This document shows positions 1 through 8,807 of a stretch of 64,000 bases of DNA, piece after piece. A model generated the notes under the pieces. The model worked only from the letters and a program-made list of their open reading frames with translations. It did not search any database and was not told the DNA's origin. The stretch is from an uncultured Eubacterium sp. (GTDB lineage Bacteria > Bacillota > Clostridia > Oscillospirales > Acutalibacteraceae): contig CALWHV010000007.1 in assembly GCA_944380545.1 (NCBI GenBank), positions 1 to 64,000 of the forward strand, written 5' to 3'. The translations under genes were made by a program, and so were the position numbers. The number at the start of each line of letters is the position of its first letter. Position 1 is the stretch's first letter.

Positions 1-7
1 AAGAAAT

Positions 8-31
8 AATGCCGCACAACCGTGCGGCATT
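8..31 (-). terminator. Rho-independent terminator-like hairpin
   Basis: A perfect 10-bp stem (AATGCCGCAC / GTGCGGCATT) with an AACC loop. Read on the minus strand it is followed by ATTTCTT, so it could end the transcript of the minus-strand transporter gene that stops at 204. The sequence between 32 and 170 holds further G+C-rich inverted repeats but no gene that I can support. Confidence 0.6.
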
Positions 32-171
32 CGCGCTTTCCGCCTTTCGCTCGGGGGCAGTACCGTTGTACGGCACCCCTCGCGAAAAACGAAATCCGGC
101 TCGATTTCTCGGCAGTCTGTCAGCGTGCCGGGGAGCGCTTTTCTTTGAAATTTTACCTTTTCGACACGCTG

Positions 172-206
172 ACGGGATGAGCCTTTAGCTCATCCCGTTT
201 CGTTTA
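172..206 (+). terminator. Hairpin at the 3' end of the first transporter gene
   Basis: An 11-bp stem (ACGGGATGAGC / GCTCATCCCGT) followed on the plus strand by a T-rich tract. It best fits termination of plus-strand transcripts entering from the left, and it also forms the 3' end of the minus-strand gene. Confidence 0.55.
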
Positions 207-1637
207 TTTATCTGGATTTTCGGCGGCGCGGCGCTCGGCAAGCTCGCTTTCGACCTGAGCGCGCTTGGCGGGCGTGTATCTTATAAACAGAAGCGGAACG
301 ACATACAGCAGGCTTGCGACTGCGGGAGTCAGTATGACAAGCGGCCATATCCATTTATCAAACGCGGCGGACTGGGTGCCGACATAGACGGACGCGCCCT
401 CCACAGCCCTGTAATCGAGCAGATGCAGCGCAAGCGAGGCGAGGCCGGCGGTTATGCCGCTTGAAATCTTTGTAAACATAGTTTGCATTGAAAAGGTGAC
501 GCCCTCCGTGCGCTTTCCGGTTTTCCACTCCATATAATCTATACTGTCGCAAAAAACGGAGGTTTGGGCAATGCCGTTTGCGCCCATGGGAATGCAGCCT
601 AAGCCTATCAGCGCAAGCGCGATCCACAGATTATTGCCCTCAAAGCCGATGAAAAACGCGATAACGCGCACAACAACATTGAATAGCTGCATCATTATCA
701 GCACATTCACATAGCCGCGGCACCATTTTTTAAGCTTATCGGCAAAAATCATTCCCAAAAATCCGGGCAGTCCGGTTATGGCGGAATAGATGGTTGTTAG
801 CCCCAGCGCGCCGATAAGGCTGTTTTGACCCAGAAAATCCGCGGGGATCTCGTATTTGAAGAAATATGTTACGAGATTTGCGCCGAAGCCGAGCGAGCCG
901 AGCAGGTTTGCGATCGTGACAAGCATCAGCATCTTGTTTTTAAAGAGCAGCGAAAAGCTTTCGCGAAGCGTTTCCTGCTGCTGCGCCTTGATTACCTTTA
1001 CCCTTTCCTGCGCCGCCGAGCAGCGGTAGCTCAGGATCGCGCCGCCGAGGCCGAAGATTATTGCAAACACGAGCGTGAGCAGCGCCATACTGCCGCCCGT
1101 GGCGTTTGCTATCATCTCAAGCACCATCGGTATTCCCGCGCTGAGCGCGCCGAAAAAGCAGGAGCCTATGGTGCGCGCCCACTGAACAAAGGTGTCGCGC
1201 TCGTTTGAATCGGGCGAGATGCTTGCCGTTATGCCCCAGATGGACACATCCTGAAGCGTGTAGCAAAGATCCCAGCACATATACATAATGATGAAATACG
1301 AAACGCGCAGCCACAAAAGATCCTGCGCCGTTGAGAAAACAACGAACATCAAAACGGTGAAGATGCCTACGGGAAGCGGCGTATATTTTAAAAACGGACG
1401 CAGCTTTTCGCCGTTTTTGAAGGTGTGCTTATCTATGTAGGAGCCGACTATCGGGTCGTTAATGCCGTCCCACACCTTCATAACGATGAGCAGCACGGAT
1501 ACCACTATTGCCGGAAACAGGGCTATATCGGTCAAGAAGTAATTAAAGAAGGAGCCGCCTATAAGGGCGTACACCATATTCTGCCCCGAAAGGCCGGCGT
1601 AGTAGCTTATCTTTTCTTTTTTGGATATATATTTCAT
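204..1637 (-). CDS. GPH-family (MelB-type) sugar:cation symporter
   Basis: A 477-residue membrane protein of the glycoside-pentoside-hexuronide:cation symporter family within the MFS. It should import an oligosaccharide or glycoside with a cation. It has about 12 hydrophobic segments, the family signature near residues 57-75 (DGINDPIVGSYIDKHTFKNG) and the conserved DSIDYMEWKTG segment before the last helices. The start is ATG with GGAAAGGATAG upstream. It is transcribed alone, divergently from the PurF-like gene. The substrate cannot be told from sequence. Three more members of the family lie at 8.8, 19 and 29 kb, and the one at 8.8 kb is the closest by eye. Confidence 0.85.
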   Translation of the reverse strand: MKYISKKEKISYYAGLSGQNMVYALIGGSFFNYFLTDIALFPAIVVSVLLIVMKVWDGINDPIVGSYIDKHTFKNGEKLRPFLKYTPLPVGIFTVLMFVVFSTAQDLLWLRVSYFIIMYMCWDLCYTLQDVSIWGITASISPDSNERDTFVQWARTIGSCFFGALSAGIPMVLEMIANATGGSMALLTLVFAIIFGLGGAILSYRCSAAQERVKVIKAQQQETLRESFSLLFKNKMLMLVTIANLLGSLGFGANLVTYFFKYEIPADFLGQNSLIGALGLTTIYSAITGLPGFLGMIFADKLKKWCRGYVNVLIMMQLFNVVVRVIAFFIGFEGNNLWIALALIGLGCIPMGANGIAQTSVFCDSIDYMEWKTGKRTEGVTFSMQTMFTKISSGITAGLASLALHLLDYRAVEGASVYVGTQSAAFDKWIWPLVILTPAVASLLYVVPLLFIRYTPAKRAQVESELAERRAAENPDK

Positions 1638-1803
1638 AACGCACTATCCTTTCCGCCGCAAAATTCCTCAATAGTATTTTATCACAATGAAGCCGCCGAG
1701 AATATATGTAAAGGATACAATATATTTACCAATTTTTTGTGCATATTCGCCTTAATTTTATTCAATATTTTTTCAAAATCATATTTATGTTTTCGACTTA
1801 TTC

Positions 1804-1812
1804 TGCTATAAT
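1804..1812 (+). promoter_or_regulatory. Extended -10 promoter for the PurF-like gene
   Basis: TGC-TATAAT, an extended -10 box, ends 44 bases before the chosen start codon. No convincing -35 hexamer is visible at the usual spacing, as expected for extended -10 promoters. Confidence 0.5.
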
Positions 1813-1856
1813 ATTGCCGAAAAACAAATAAGGCGAGTATGAAAGAGAGGATGCTT

Positions 1857-3263
1857 ATGGGCGGATTTTTTGCCACTGCCTCAAAAGAGGACTGCGTGTT
1901 TGACCTTTTCTTCGGTGTGGATTACCATTCCCATCTGGGCACAAGAAGAGCGGGTCTTGCCGTTTACGACGAAAAAAGCGGCTTTGAAAGGGCTATTCAC
2001 AATATTGAAAACGCCCCGTTCAGAACGAAATTCACAAAGGAATCAAACGATATGCACGGCAGCCTGGGCATCGGCTGCATATCTGATTTTGAGGCGCAGC
2101 CCGTGCTTGTGCGCTCTCACCACGGCACATTTGCAATCACCACCGTCGGCAAGATTAACAACGCCGATGAAATTGCGGATAAGATAATCAAATCAAATGT
2201 GCATTACTTTGAGATGAGCAACGGCGACATCAACCCCACCGAGCTTGTGGCGTCCATAATCAACCAGAAAGAGAATTTTATTGACGGCATCCGCTATGCG
2301 CAGGAGCTGGTAGACGGCTCGCTGAGCATGCTTATACTGACGCCGAAGGGGATCTACTGCGCGCGCGACAGGCTCGGCAGAACGCCGATAATCATAGGCA
2401 AGAAGGACAGCGGCTACTGCGCAAGCTTTGAGAGCTTTGCATATCTTAACCTCGGCTACAAGGATTTGAAGGAGCTTGGCCCCGGCGAAATAGTTGTTAT
2501 GACCGCCGACGGCGTTAAAACGCTTGTTGCCCCCGGCAAGGATATGAAGATATGCACCTTCCTGTGGGTATACTACGGCTACCCCTCCTCCACCTACGAG
2601 GGCATCAGCGTTGAAAAGATGCGCTACAACTGCGGCAAGCTGCTTGCCCAAAGAGATAATGTTGAGCCGGATATCGTTGCCGGCGTTCCCGATTCCGGCA
2701 CGGCACACGCCGTGGGCTACGCAAACGAATCGGGCTTTCCGTTCAGCCGCCCGTTCGTTAAATACACGCCCACCTGGCCGCGCTCGTTTATGCCCACGCA
2801 CCAGAGCAAGCGCAACCTTATTGCAAAGATGAAGCTCATTCCGATACACGACCTTATAAACGGCAAGAGCCTGCTGCTTATCGACGATTCCATAGTTCGC
2901 GGCACGCAGCTGCGCGAGACCACGGAATTTCTTTACCAGAGCGGCGCAAAAGAGGTGCACATCCGCCCGGCGTGCCCGCCGCTGCTTTTCGGCTGCAAAT
3001 ATCTCAACTTCTCGCGCACTTCATCCGAGATGGAGCTGATAACAAGGCGCGTTATCAAGGAGCTTGAGGGCAGAGACCCGGATGACGACACCCTTAGGGA
3101 ATACGCCGACCCGGACAGCGAAAAATACAAAAAAATGGTTGACGAGATATGCAGGCAGCTGCATTTCACGACGCTCAGATACAACAGGCTCGACGACCTT
3201 ATTGACGCTGTGGGAATAGGCGAGGAAAAGCTTTGCACCTACTGCTGGAGCGGAAAAGAATAA
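1857..3263 (+). CDS. Amidophosphoribosyltransferase (PurF)-like protein without an obvious glutaminase cysteine
   Basis: A 468-residue protein with an N-terminal class II glutamine amidotransferase-like fold and a C-terminal PRPP-binding phosphoribosyltransferase domain. The PRPP loop is clear (LLLIDDSIVRGTQ, about residues 345-357), as is VAGVPDSGTAHAVGYA. In true PurF a propeptide is removed to expose Cys1 in a CGxxG motif. Here the protein starts MGGFFA, with Gly where the nucleophile is expected, so glutamine hydrolysis is doubtful. The ATG at 1857 is chosen because AAGAGAGG lies 6 bases upstream. An in-frame ATG at 1839 has no such site. It is probably a paralogue of purF with a changed role rather than the housekeeping enzyme. 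No other purine gene is nearby. Confidence 0.75.
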   Translation: MGGFFATASKEDCVFDLFFGVDYHSHLGTRRAGLAVYDEKSGFERAIHNIENAPFRTKFTKESNDMHGSLGIGCISDFEAQPVLVRSHHGTFAITTVGKINNADEIADKIIKSNVHYFEMSNGDINPTELVASIINQKENFIDGIRYAQELVDGSLSMLILTPKGIYCARDRLGRTPIIIGKKDSGYCASFESFAYLNLGYKDLKELGPGEIVVMTADGVKTLVAPGKDMKICTFLWVYYGYPSSTYEGISVEKMRYNCGKLLAQRDNVEPDIVAGVPDSGTAHAVGYANESGFPFSRPFVKYTPTWPRSFMPTHQSKRNLIAKMKLIPIHDLINGKSLLLIDDSIVRGTQLRETTEFLYQSGAKEVHIRPACPPLLFGCKYLNFSRTSSEMELITRRVIKELEGRDPDDDTLREYADPDSEKYKKMVDEICRQLHFTTLRYNRLDDLIDAVGIGEEKLCTYCWSGKE

Positions 3264-3276
3264 TCACAAACGGTTT

Positions 3277-3307
3277 ATCCCCCGCGCACTTACGCGGGGG
3301 ATTTTTC
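3277..3307 (+). terminator. Strong rho-independent terminator
   Basis: A 10-bp perfect stem (ATCCCCCGCG / CGCGGGGGAT) with a 6-base loop and a T5 tract, 13 bases after the stop codon of the PurF-like gene. Confidence 0.9.
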
Positions 3308-3357
3308 ATTTTCCGCGCAGCGGCGGGAGGCGGACAAAGGCGGCTTTATTATTTTTC

Positions 3358-3386
3358 TTGACATCGTGCGAATGAGATGATATAAT
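3358..3386 (+). promoter_or_regulatory. Consensus sigma-A promoter
   Basis: TTGACA at 3358-3363, a 17-base spacer and TATAAT at 3381-3386, a perfect consensus match. It should drive the aldolase gene strongly. Confidence 0.85.
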
Positions 3387-3451
3387 AGGCTCAATCGCTT
3401 TAAGGCATAAAAGCTTTAAAGCAGCAAAGTATGCTTCAGGAGGGCAATATT

Positions 3452-4429
3452 ATGGCGCCGAGAAAAGGCAATATGATGACCGTGCGCAGCGACATAAAGG
3501 TGCTTGACGCAACCATTAGAGACGGCGGGCTGTGCAACAATTTTGAATTTACGGATGATTTTGTGCGCGAGCTTTACAAGACGAACATCAAAAGCGGCGT
3601 GGATTATATGGAATTCGGCTACCGCGCGTCAAAAAATATGTTTGACCCCGAAAAATTCGGAAAATGGAAATTCTGCGATGAAGAGGACATAAGAAGCATT
3701 GTGGGAGATAATGTTTCCGATATGAAGATATCCGTTATGGCGGATGTGGGCAGGTGCGATTTCAGAGAGGATTTTATTCCCAAAAGCGAATCCGTGATAG
3801 ATATGGTGCGCGTTGCGTGCTACATTCACCAGATCCCCGCGGCGGTGGAGATGATAGAGCATTTCCACTCGCTTGGGTACGAGACCACCTGCAATATTAT
3901 GGCGATCAGCCAGGCGAACAGCGAGCAGGTGGAGGAGGCGCTTGAGATGCTGGGCGAATCAAGCGTTGATGTTATCTATCTTGTTGATTCCTACGGCTCG
4001 CTTTACCCCGAAACGGCGGAGGAGCTTGCAAAAAAATACCTTGCCGCCGGCGAAAGATTCGGAAAATCAATAGGCTTTCACGCGCACAACAACCAGAACC
4101 TGGCGTTTGCGAACACGATTGAAACGATGTCCTACGGCGTTTCATACCTTGACGCGACTGCCATGGGGATGGGCCGCGGCGCAGGGAACTGCGCAATGGA
4201 GCTGCTGCTGGGCTTTTTGAAGAACCCGAAATACAGCCTTTACAGCCTGCTGGGATTTATAGAAAAATATATGCTGCCGCTTAAGGAAAGCGGTATCAAA
4301 TGGGGCTACGATATACAGTATATGCTCACCGGTCAGCTGAACCGCCACCCGCGCGAGGCGATGGCGTTCACCGCCGAGGAGCGCAGCGATTACTGCGAAT
4401 TCTACACCTCCCTGCTTGAAAATTTCTGA
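3452..4429 (+). CDS. HMGL-like (DRE-TIM) aldolase-domain protein
   Basis: A 325-residue TIM-barrel protein of the DRE-TIM metallolyase group (4-hydroxy-2-oxovalerate aldolase, homocitrate and isopropylmalate synthases). The N-terminal LDATIRDGG motif supplies the catalytic Arg and metal-binding Asp. HAHNN (about residues 211-215) supplies the metal-binding histidines. It is too short for isopropylmalate synthase and has no allosteric domain, so it probably performs a simple retro-aldol or Claisen-type reaction on an unknown 2-oxo acid. The start at 3452 is favoured by AGGAGGG 8 bases upstream over the ATG at 3431. It is monocistronic, with its own promoter and terminator. Confidence 0.75.
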   Translation: MAPRKGNMMTVRSDIKVLDATIRDGGLCNNFEFTDDFVRELYKTNIKSGVDYMEFGYRASKNMFDPEKFGKWKFCDEEDIRSIVGDNVSDMKISVMADVGRCDFREDFIPKSESVIDMVRVACYIHQIPAAVEMIEHFHSLGYETTCNIMAISQANSEQVEEALEMLGESSVDVIYLVDSYGSLYPETAEELAKKYLAAGERFGKSIGFHAHNNQNLAFANTIETMSYGVSYLDATAMGMGRGAGNCAMELLLGFLKNPKYSLYSLLGFIEKYMLPLKESGIKWGYDIQYMLTGQLNRHPREAMAFTAEERSDYCEFYTSLLENF

Positions 4430-4460
4430 CAGAGCATATCAATGCCGCCGCCGTGAAGCG

Positions 4461-4486
4461 AACCGCTTTCCGGCGGTTTTAATTTT
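4461..4486 (+). terminator. Rho-independent terminator
   Basis: Stem AACCGC / GCGGTT followed by TTAATTTT, 31 bases after the aldolase stop codon. Confidence 0.7.
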
Positions 4487-4506
4487 GTGGCTTTTGCAAT
4501 ATTTTA

Positions 4507-4535
4507 TTGACAACGGGGGCGCTCTTAACTAAAAT
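4507..4535 (+). promoter_or_regulatory. Sigma-A promoter for DAHP synthase
   Basis: TTGACA at 4507-4512, a 17-base spacer and TAAAAT at 4530-4535. Confidence 0.8.
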
Positions 4536-4567
4536 ACTAGTATAAATAAGAAAAAGGCTGTGATGAT

Positions 4568-5629
4568 TTGACGGAGATTGTTAAGGATGAATCAATGCGC
4601 AATATGCGCTTTATAAGGAAGCTGCCGATACCCAAGGAGGTTAAGGAGCTTTACCCGCTGAGCGAAAAGGGCGCGGCGATAAAGGCGCGCAGAGACGGCG
4701 AGATAGCCGATGTTTTTACGGGAAAAAGCGGGAAATTCCTGCTTGTTATAGGCCCCTGCTCCGCCGACAAGGAGGAGAGCGTGCTTGATTATGTGAGCCG
4801 CCTTGCAAGAGTGCAGGAGGAGGTTAAGGACAAAATAATCATCATCCCGCGCATCTACACGGGAAAGCCGCGCACCACCGGCGCGGGCTACAAGGGAATG
4901 CTGCACCAGCCCGACCCGGACGGAGTGCCCGATATGTACGCCGGCATACTCGCCGTGCGCGCGATACACACAAAATCCATAGAGCAGCTCGGCCTGCCTG
5001 CTGCGGACGAGATGCTTTATCCCGCGAATTACAGATACCTTTCAGACCTGCTATCATATGTAGCGGTGGGCGCGCGCAGCGTTGAGAACCAGGACCACCG
5101 CCTTACGGCAAGCGGTATGGATGTGCCGTGCGGTATGAAAAACGCAACAAGCGGCGATTATTCCATAATGCTAAACGCCATCACCGCCGCCCAGAGCGGG
5201 CACACCTTTGTGTACCGCGGCTGGGAGGTTGAAACAAAGGGGAATCCCCTTGCCCACGCGATCCTGCGCGGAGGTGTGGACAAGCACGGCATAGCCCACC
5301 CCAACTACCATTACGAGGACTTGATAACGCTTTACAATATGTACGCGGCAAAGGAGCAGTTCATTAACCCCGCCGTTATCGTGGACACCAACCATTCAAA
5401 CAGCGGCAAGAAATGCCTGGAGCAGGTGCGCATTGCAAACGAGGTGCTGCATTCAATGAGGCACAGCGCGGACATCAAAAAATTCGTTAAGGGCTTTATG
5501 ATAGAATCGTACATAGAGGACGGAAACCAGCCGGTTGACGGCGGCGTTTACGGGAAATCCATAACCGACCCGTGCCTCGGCTGGGAGAAAACGAGGGAGC
5601 TTATCTACACGATTGCCGAGCAGCTCTGA
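4568..5629 (+). CDS. aroF: 3-deoxy-7-phosphoheptulonate (DAHP) synthase, class I
   Basis: A 353-residue cytoplasmic enzyme that condenses phosphoenolpyruvate and erythrose 4-phosphate in the first step of the shikimate pathway. Class I signatures are present: LLVIGPCSADKEES, IPRIYTGKPRTTGAGYKG and GARSVENQDHR. The length matches the AroFGH type. The given start is TTG at 4568. An ATG at 4595 has AAGGA about 7 bases upstream and is equally plausible, giving 344 residues. It precedes an ABC importer of the TrpXYZ type but is separated from it by a terminator and a new promoter. The isozyme (Phe, Tyr or Trp sensitive) cannot be told from the motifs. Confidence 0.92.
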   Translation: MTEIVKDESMRNMRFIRKLPIPKEVKELYPLSEKGAAIKARRDGEIADVFTGKSGKFLLVIGPCSADKEESVLDYVSRLARVQEEVKDKIIIIPRIYTGKPRTTGAGYKGMLHQPDPDGVPDMYAGILAVRAIHTKSIEQLGLPAADEMLYPANYRYLSDLLSYVAVGARSVENQDHRLTASGMDVPCGMKNATSGDYSIMLNAITAAQSGHTFVYRGWEVETKGNPLAHAILRGGVDKHGIAHPNYHYEDLITLYNMYAAKEQFINPAVIVDTNHSNSGKKCLEQVRIANEVLHSMRHSADIKKFVKGFMIESYIEDGNQPVDGGVYGKSITDPCLGWEKTRELIYTIAEQL

Positions 5630-5699
5630 TGAAAGTATCTGCGGTTTCGTTATGATTTTTGCACAAAAAGCGGCGCCGCGTTTTGTGTGATTCTACAAA

Positions 5700-5744
5700 A
5701 AGACTGCCAAGCAAGCATTTTGTTTGACAGTCTTATTTTTTTGT
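5700..5744 (+). terminator. Terminator overlapping the next promoter
   Basis: AAGACTG (5700-5706) pairs with CAGTCTT (5728-5734), followed by ATTTTTTT. The 3' arm contains the -35 box of the next promoter. A second strong hairpin, CACAAAA / TTTTGTG, lies just upstream at 5662-5687. Confidence 0.75.
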
Positions 5745-5752
5745 GATATTAT
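5724..5752 (+). promoter_or_regulatory. Promoter of the ABC importer operon
   Basis: TTGACA at 5724-5729, a 17-base spacer and TATTAT at 5747-5752. The -35 box lies in the terminator stem of the upstream gene. The roughly 75-base leader is too short for a T-box. Confidence 0.8.
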
Positions 5753-5830
5753 ATTTGCATAAGCACTTTACCACTTAAAAGCGCCAACGCTTAAAAGCGG
5801 CACAGTGGATTTTACTTAAGGAGAGATTTT

Positions 5831-6835
5831 ATGAAAAAAGCAATCAAAAAGATATTGGCGGTGGGCCTTTCCGCCGTGCTTATCGGCTCTGCCTTTGCGG
5901 GCTGCGCAGCGGGCGACGGCGCCTCTGCAAGCGCAGACGGAAAATACAAGATAGGCATACTTCAAAGCACTCAGCACGCCGCGCTTGACGAAGCCACAAA
6001 GGGCTTCCAGGACGCTGTTAACGAGGCGCTGGGCGCGGAAAATATAGAATGGGATCTTCAAAACGCGGGCGGCGACTCCCCCACCTGTGCAACGATAGCG
6101 AACCAGTTTGTGGCGGACGGCAAGGATCTTATTATGGCAAACGCAACGGCGGCGCTTCAGGCAAGCATTGCCGCAACTGCCGATATCCCGATCGTTGCTA
6201 CATCAATAACCGACTACGCGACCGCTCTTGAGGTCCCCGCTGACCAGTGGACCGGCGTTTCCGGAATAAATGTTACCGGCACATCAGACCTTGCTCCGCT
6301 TGACGAGCAGGCGGCGATGTTTGCAGAGCTGTGCCCCGACGCCAAAACGATAGGCATACTTTACTGCTCCGCAGAGCCGAACTCGGTTTACCAGGCAAAT
6401 GTTGTGCAGCAGGAGCTTGAAGGCATGGGCCTCACCGTTAAGATCTACACCTGCGCCGATTCAAACGAGATAGCCTCGGCTACCACACAGGCGTGCCAGG
6501 AGGTTGACGCCATCTATATCCCCACGGACAACACGATAGCCTCCGCTGCTCCCACGGTTGACCAGATAGCCGGACCTGCCGGCATCCCCGTTATAGCCGG
6601 CGAAGAGGGCATATGCAAGGGCTGCGGCGTTGCAACGCTTTCAATAAGTTATTATGACATCGGCGCAAAGGCCGGTGAAATGGCGGTTCAGATTCTTACC
6701 GAGGGCGGCGATCCCGCGGCTATGGAGATTGGCTACGCCGAAAATCTTACAAAGAAATACATCGCTTCGCGCGCAACAGCTCTTGAAATAACCATTCCCG
6801 AGGGCTACACGGCGATAGACGAGGCTGCTGAATAA
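5831..6835 (+). CDS. ABC transporter substrate-binding lipoprotein (TrpX-like)
   Basis: A 334-residue periplasmic-type binding protein anchored as a lipoprotein. The signal peptide ends in the lipobox SAFAGC, with the modified Cys near residue 25. The mature part starts YKIGILQSTQHAALDEATKGFQDAV, typical of the PF04392 binding-protein family that includes TrpX. AAGGAGAG lies just before the ATG. It heads an operon with a permease and an ATPase. Proximity to DAHP synthase and the family relation suggest an aromatic amino acid as ligand, which is an inference. Confidence 0.85.
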   Translation: MKKAIKKILAVGLSAVLIGSAFAGCAAGDGASASADGKYKIGILQSTQHAALDEATKGFQDAVNEALGAENIEWDLQNAGGDSPTCATIANQFVADGKDLIMANATAALQASIAATADIPIVATSITDYATALEVPADQWTGVSGINVTGTSDLAPLDEQAAMFAELCPDAKTIGILYCSAEPNSVYQANVVQQELEGMGLTVKIYTCADSNEIASATTQACQEVDAIYIPTDNTIASAAPTVDQIAGPAGIPVIAGEEGICKGCGVATLSISYYDIGAKAGEMAVQILTEGGDPAAMEIGYAENLTKKYIASRATALEITIPEGYTAIDEAAE

Positions 6836-6964
6836 GCATTTTATATTGACTAAAGCATAATATTTTGTTAATATAAATAGCGGCGGGTTTAAGGCTCGCC
6901 GCTTTTGTCTTGCAATACACGGCGACGGCTGACCGACGGCCGCGCCACAGGAGGAGAACTTTTT

Positions 6965-7864
6965 ATGATGTCATTTTTGGGCGCGCTTCCCGGAGCCGCC
7001 GCCCAGGGTATTATCTGGGGACTGATGGCGATAGGCGTTTACATCACCTTCAGGGTGCTCGATATCGCCGACCTTACCGTTGACGGCTCGTTCGGCACGG
7101 GCGGCGCGGTGCTTGTTGTGTGCGCCGCGAGCGGTATGAACATTTATCTTTCAATGATAATCGCCTTTCTTGCGGGCTGCCTTGCCGGACTTGTTACGGG
7201 AATATTCCACACAGCCTTCGGCATACCCGCCATACTTTCCGGCATATTGACGCAGCTGGCGCTTTATTCGATAAACCTGCGGGTGCTGGGCAACAAGGCA
7301 AACCAATCTATAAGCGTAACGAAATACGATCTTGTTGTTTCGCTCAGGTACATCCCGCAGTCAATCATCGTGGGGCTTATCATAGTTGTTGCCTTTATTG
7401 CGCTGCTTTACTGGTTTTTCGGCACTGAGCTGGGCCACTCCATCCGCGCAACGGGCTGCAATCAGGCTATGGCGCGCGCCAACGGCATAAACACCAATGT
7501 GAACAAAATAATCGGCCTTGTTGTTTCAAACGGCATCGTTGCCCTTTCCGGCGCGCTGCTTTCGCAGTATCAGGGCTTTGCAGATGTAAATATGGGCAGG
7601 GGCGCCATCGTTATCGGCCTTGCTGCTGTTATTATAGGCGAGGTCGTGCTCGGCAAGCTGTTCAAGAATTTTGCGCTCAAGCTTCTTGCGTGCGTATTCG
7701 GCGGCGTGGTTTACTATGTTGTTATCACGATAGTTTTGCGCCTCGGCCTTAACGCGAACGACCTTAAGCTGTTTTCCGCGCTTGTGGTTGCGCTGTTCCT
7801 CGGCGTGCCGTACTGGAAAAACAAGATGTTCGCAAAAAAGCTGAGCAGAAAGAGAGGCGCGTAA
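6965..7864 (+). CDS. ABC transporter permease (TrpY-like)
   Basis: A 299-residue permease with about eight to nine hydrophobic segments, resembling the branched-chain amino acid/ribose permease superfamily that accompanies PF04392 binding proteins. The motif YITFRVLDIADLTVDGSF near the N terminus is characteristic. The start MMSF at 6965 is chosen for AGGAGGAG 8 bases upstream. The longer reading frame from 6905 is not supported. It forms an operon with the binding protein upstream and the ATPase 1 base downstream. Confidence 0.85.
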   Translation: MMSFLGALPGAAAQGIIWGLMAIGVYITFRVLDIADLTVDGSFGTGGAVLVVCAASGMNIYLSMIIAFLAGCLAGLVTGIFHTAFGIPAILSGILTQLALYSINLRVLGNKANQSISVTKYDLVVSLRYIPQSIIVGLIIVVAFIALLYWFFGTELGHSIRATGCNQAMARANGINTNVNKIIGLVVSNGIVALSGALLSQYQGFADVNMGRGAIVIGLAAVIIGEVVLGKLFKNFALKLLACVFGGVVYYVVITIVLRLGLNANDLKLFSALVVALFLGVPYWKNKMFAKKLSRKRGA

Positions 7865-7865
7865 A

Positions 7866-8663
7866 ATGCTTGAAATAAAGAATGTTTACAAAACCTTCAA
7901 CCCCGGCACGGTAAACGAAAAGCACGCGTTAAACGGCATTGACCTGACGCTCAACGAGGGCGATTTCGTTACCGTTATAGGCGGCAACGGCGCGGGAAAA
8001 TCCACGATGCTCAATATGATAGCCGGCGTTTATCCCGTTGACAGCGGCAAGATAATCATAGACGGCAAGGATGTTACGAAGCTGCCGGAGCACAAGCGCG
8101 CAAAATTCCTGGGCAGAGTGTTTCAGGACCCGATGACCGGCACCGCGGCAGATATGCAGATAGTTGAGAACCTTGCGCTTGCCTCGCGCCGCGGAAAGTT
8201 CAGAACGCTTGCTCCCGGCGTTTCCAGAAAGGAAAGAGAGCATTACAAGGAGCTTTTAAAATCGCTTGATTTGGGGCTTGAAACGCGCCTTACATCAAAG
8301 GTGGGGCTGCTTTCCGGCGGTCAGAGGCAGGCTATAACGCTGCTGATGGCAACACTCAAGAAGCCGAAGGTGCTGCTGCTTGACGAGCACACCGCCGCGC
8401 TTGACCCCAAAACGGCGCACAAGGTGCTGGAGCTTACGAACAAGATAATCTCTGAGCACAACCTGACGACCATAATGATCACCCACAATATGAAGGACGC
8501 CATTGCCACGGGCAACAGGCTTATTATGATGAACGAGGGCAAGATCATATACGAGGCTTCCGGCGAGGAAAAGAAGCGCCTCACCACCGCCGACCTGCTT
8601 GAAAAATTCAAGATAACAAGCGGCGAGGAGCTGGATAACGACAGGATGATACTTTCCGAATAA
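7866..8663 (+). CDS. ABC transporter ATP-binding protein (TrpZ-like)
   Basis: A 265-residue ABC ATPase that powers the importer. Walker A is GGNGAGKST (about residues 39-47), the signature is LLSGGQRQ, and Walker B is VLLLDEHTAAL with the H-loop in ITHNMKDA. The start codon follows the permease stop by 1 base, so translation is probably coupled. The motif D-E-H-T in Walker B (rather than DEPT) is usual for this subfamily. Confidence 0.88.
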   Translation: MLEIKNVYKTFNPGTVNEKHALNGIDLTLNEGDFVTVIGGNGAGKSTMLNMIAGVYPVDSGKIIIDGKDVTKLPEHKRAKFLGRVFQDPMTGTAADMQIVENLALASRRGKFRTLAPGVSRKEREHYKELLKSLDLGLETRLTSKVGLLSGGQRQAITLLMATLKKPKVLLLDEHTAALDPKTAHKVLELTNKIISEHNLTTIMITHNMKDAIATGNRLIMMNEGKIIYEASGEEKKRLTTADLLEKFKITSGEELDNDRMILSE

Positions 8664-8674
8664 TCGCTTAAAGG

Positions 8675-8703
8675 GGCGTGCCGCGCGCACGCCTTTATTT
8701 TTT
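8675..8703 (+). terminator. Rho-independent terminator
   Basis: GGCGTGC / GCACGCC stem with a 5-base loop followed by TTTATTTTTTT, ending the ABC operon. Confidence 0.85.
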
Positions 8704-8723
8704 TGCTGTTTGCCATATAATAT

Positions 8724-8752
8724 TTGCATTTCTTTTGATTTTGTTTTATTAT
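8724..8752 (+). promoter_or_regulatory. Promoter of the second GPH symporter
   Basis: TTGCAT at 8724-8729, a 17-base spacer and TATTAT at 8747-8752. Confidence 0.65.
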
Positions 8753-8807
8753 ATAAACGGAGCATTTTTTGCTTTTTGCGGCAAAAATTTACGACGGATG
8801 TGACGGG

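Noticed and set aside
2193..2960. Long open frames antisense to strongly supported genes (here opposite the PurF-like gene; similar ones at 29627-30466, 35923-36834 and elsewhere)
   Set aside because: They are mirror frames of G+C-rich coding DNA, without ribosome binding sites or recognisable products.
5753..5830. T-box or trp-type leader before the ABC importer
   Set aside because: The leader is only about 75 bases and lacks the T-box sequence and specifier stem.
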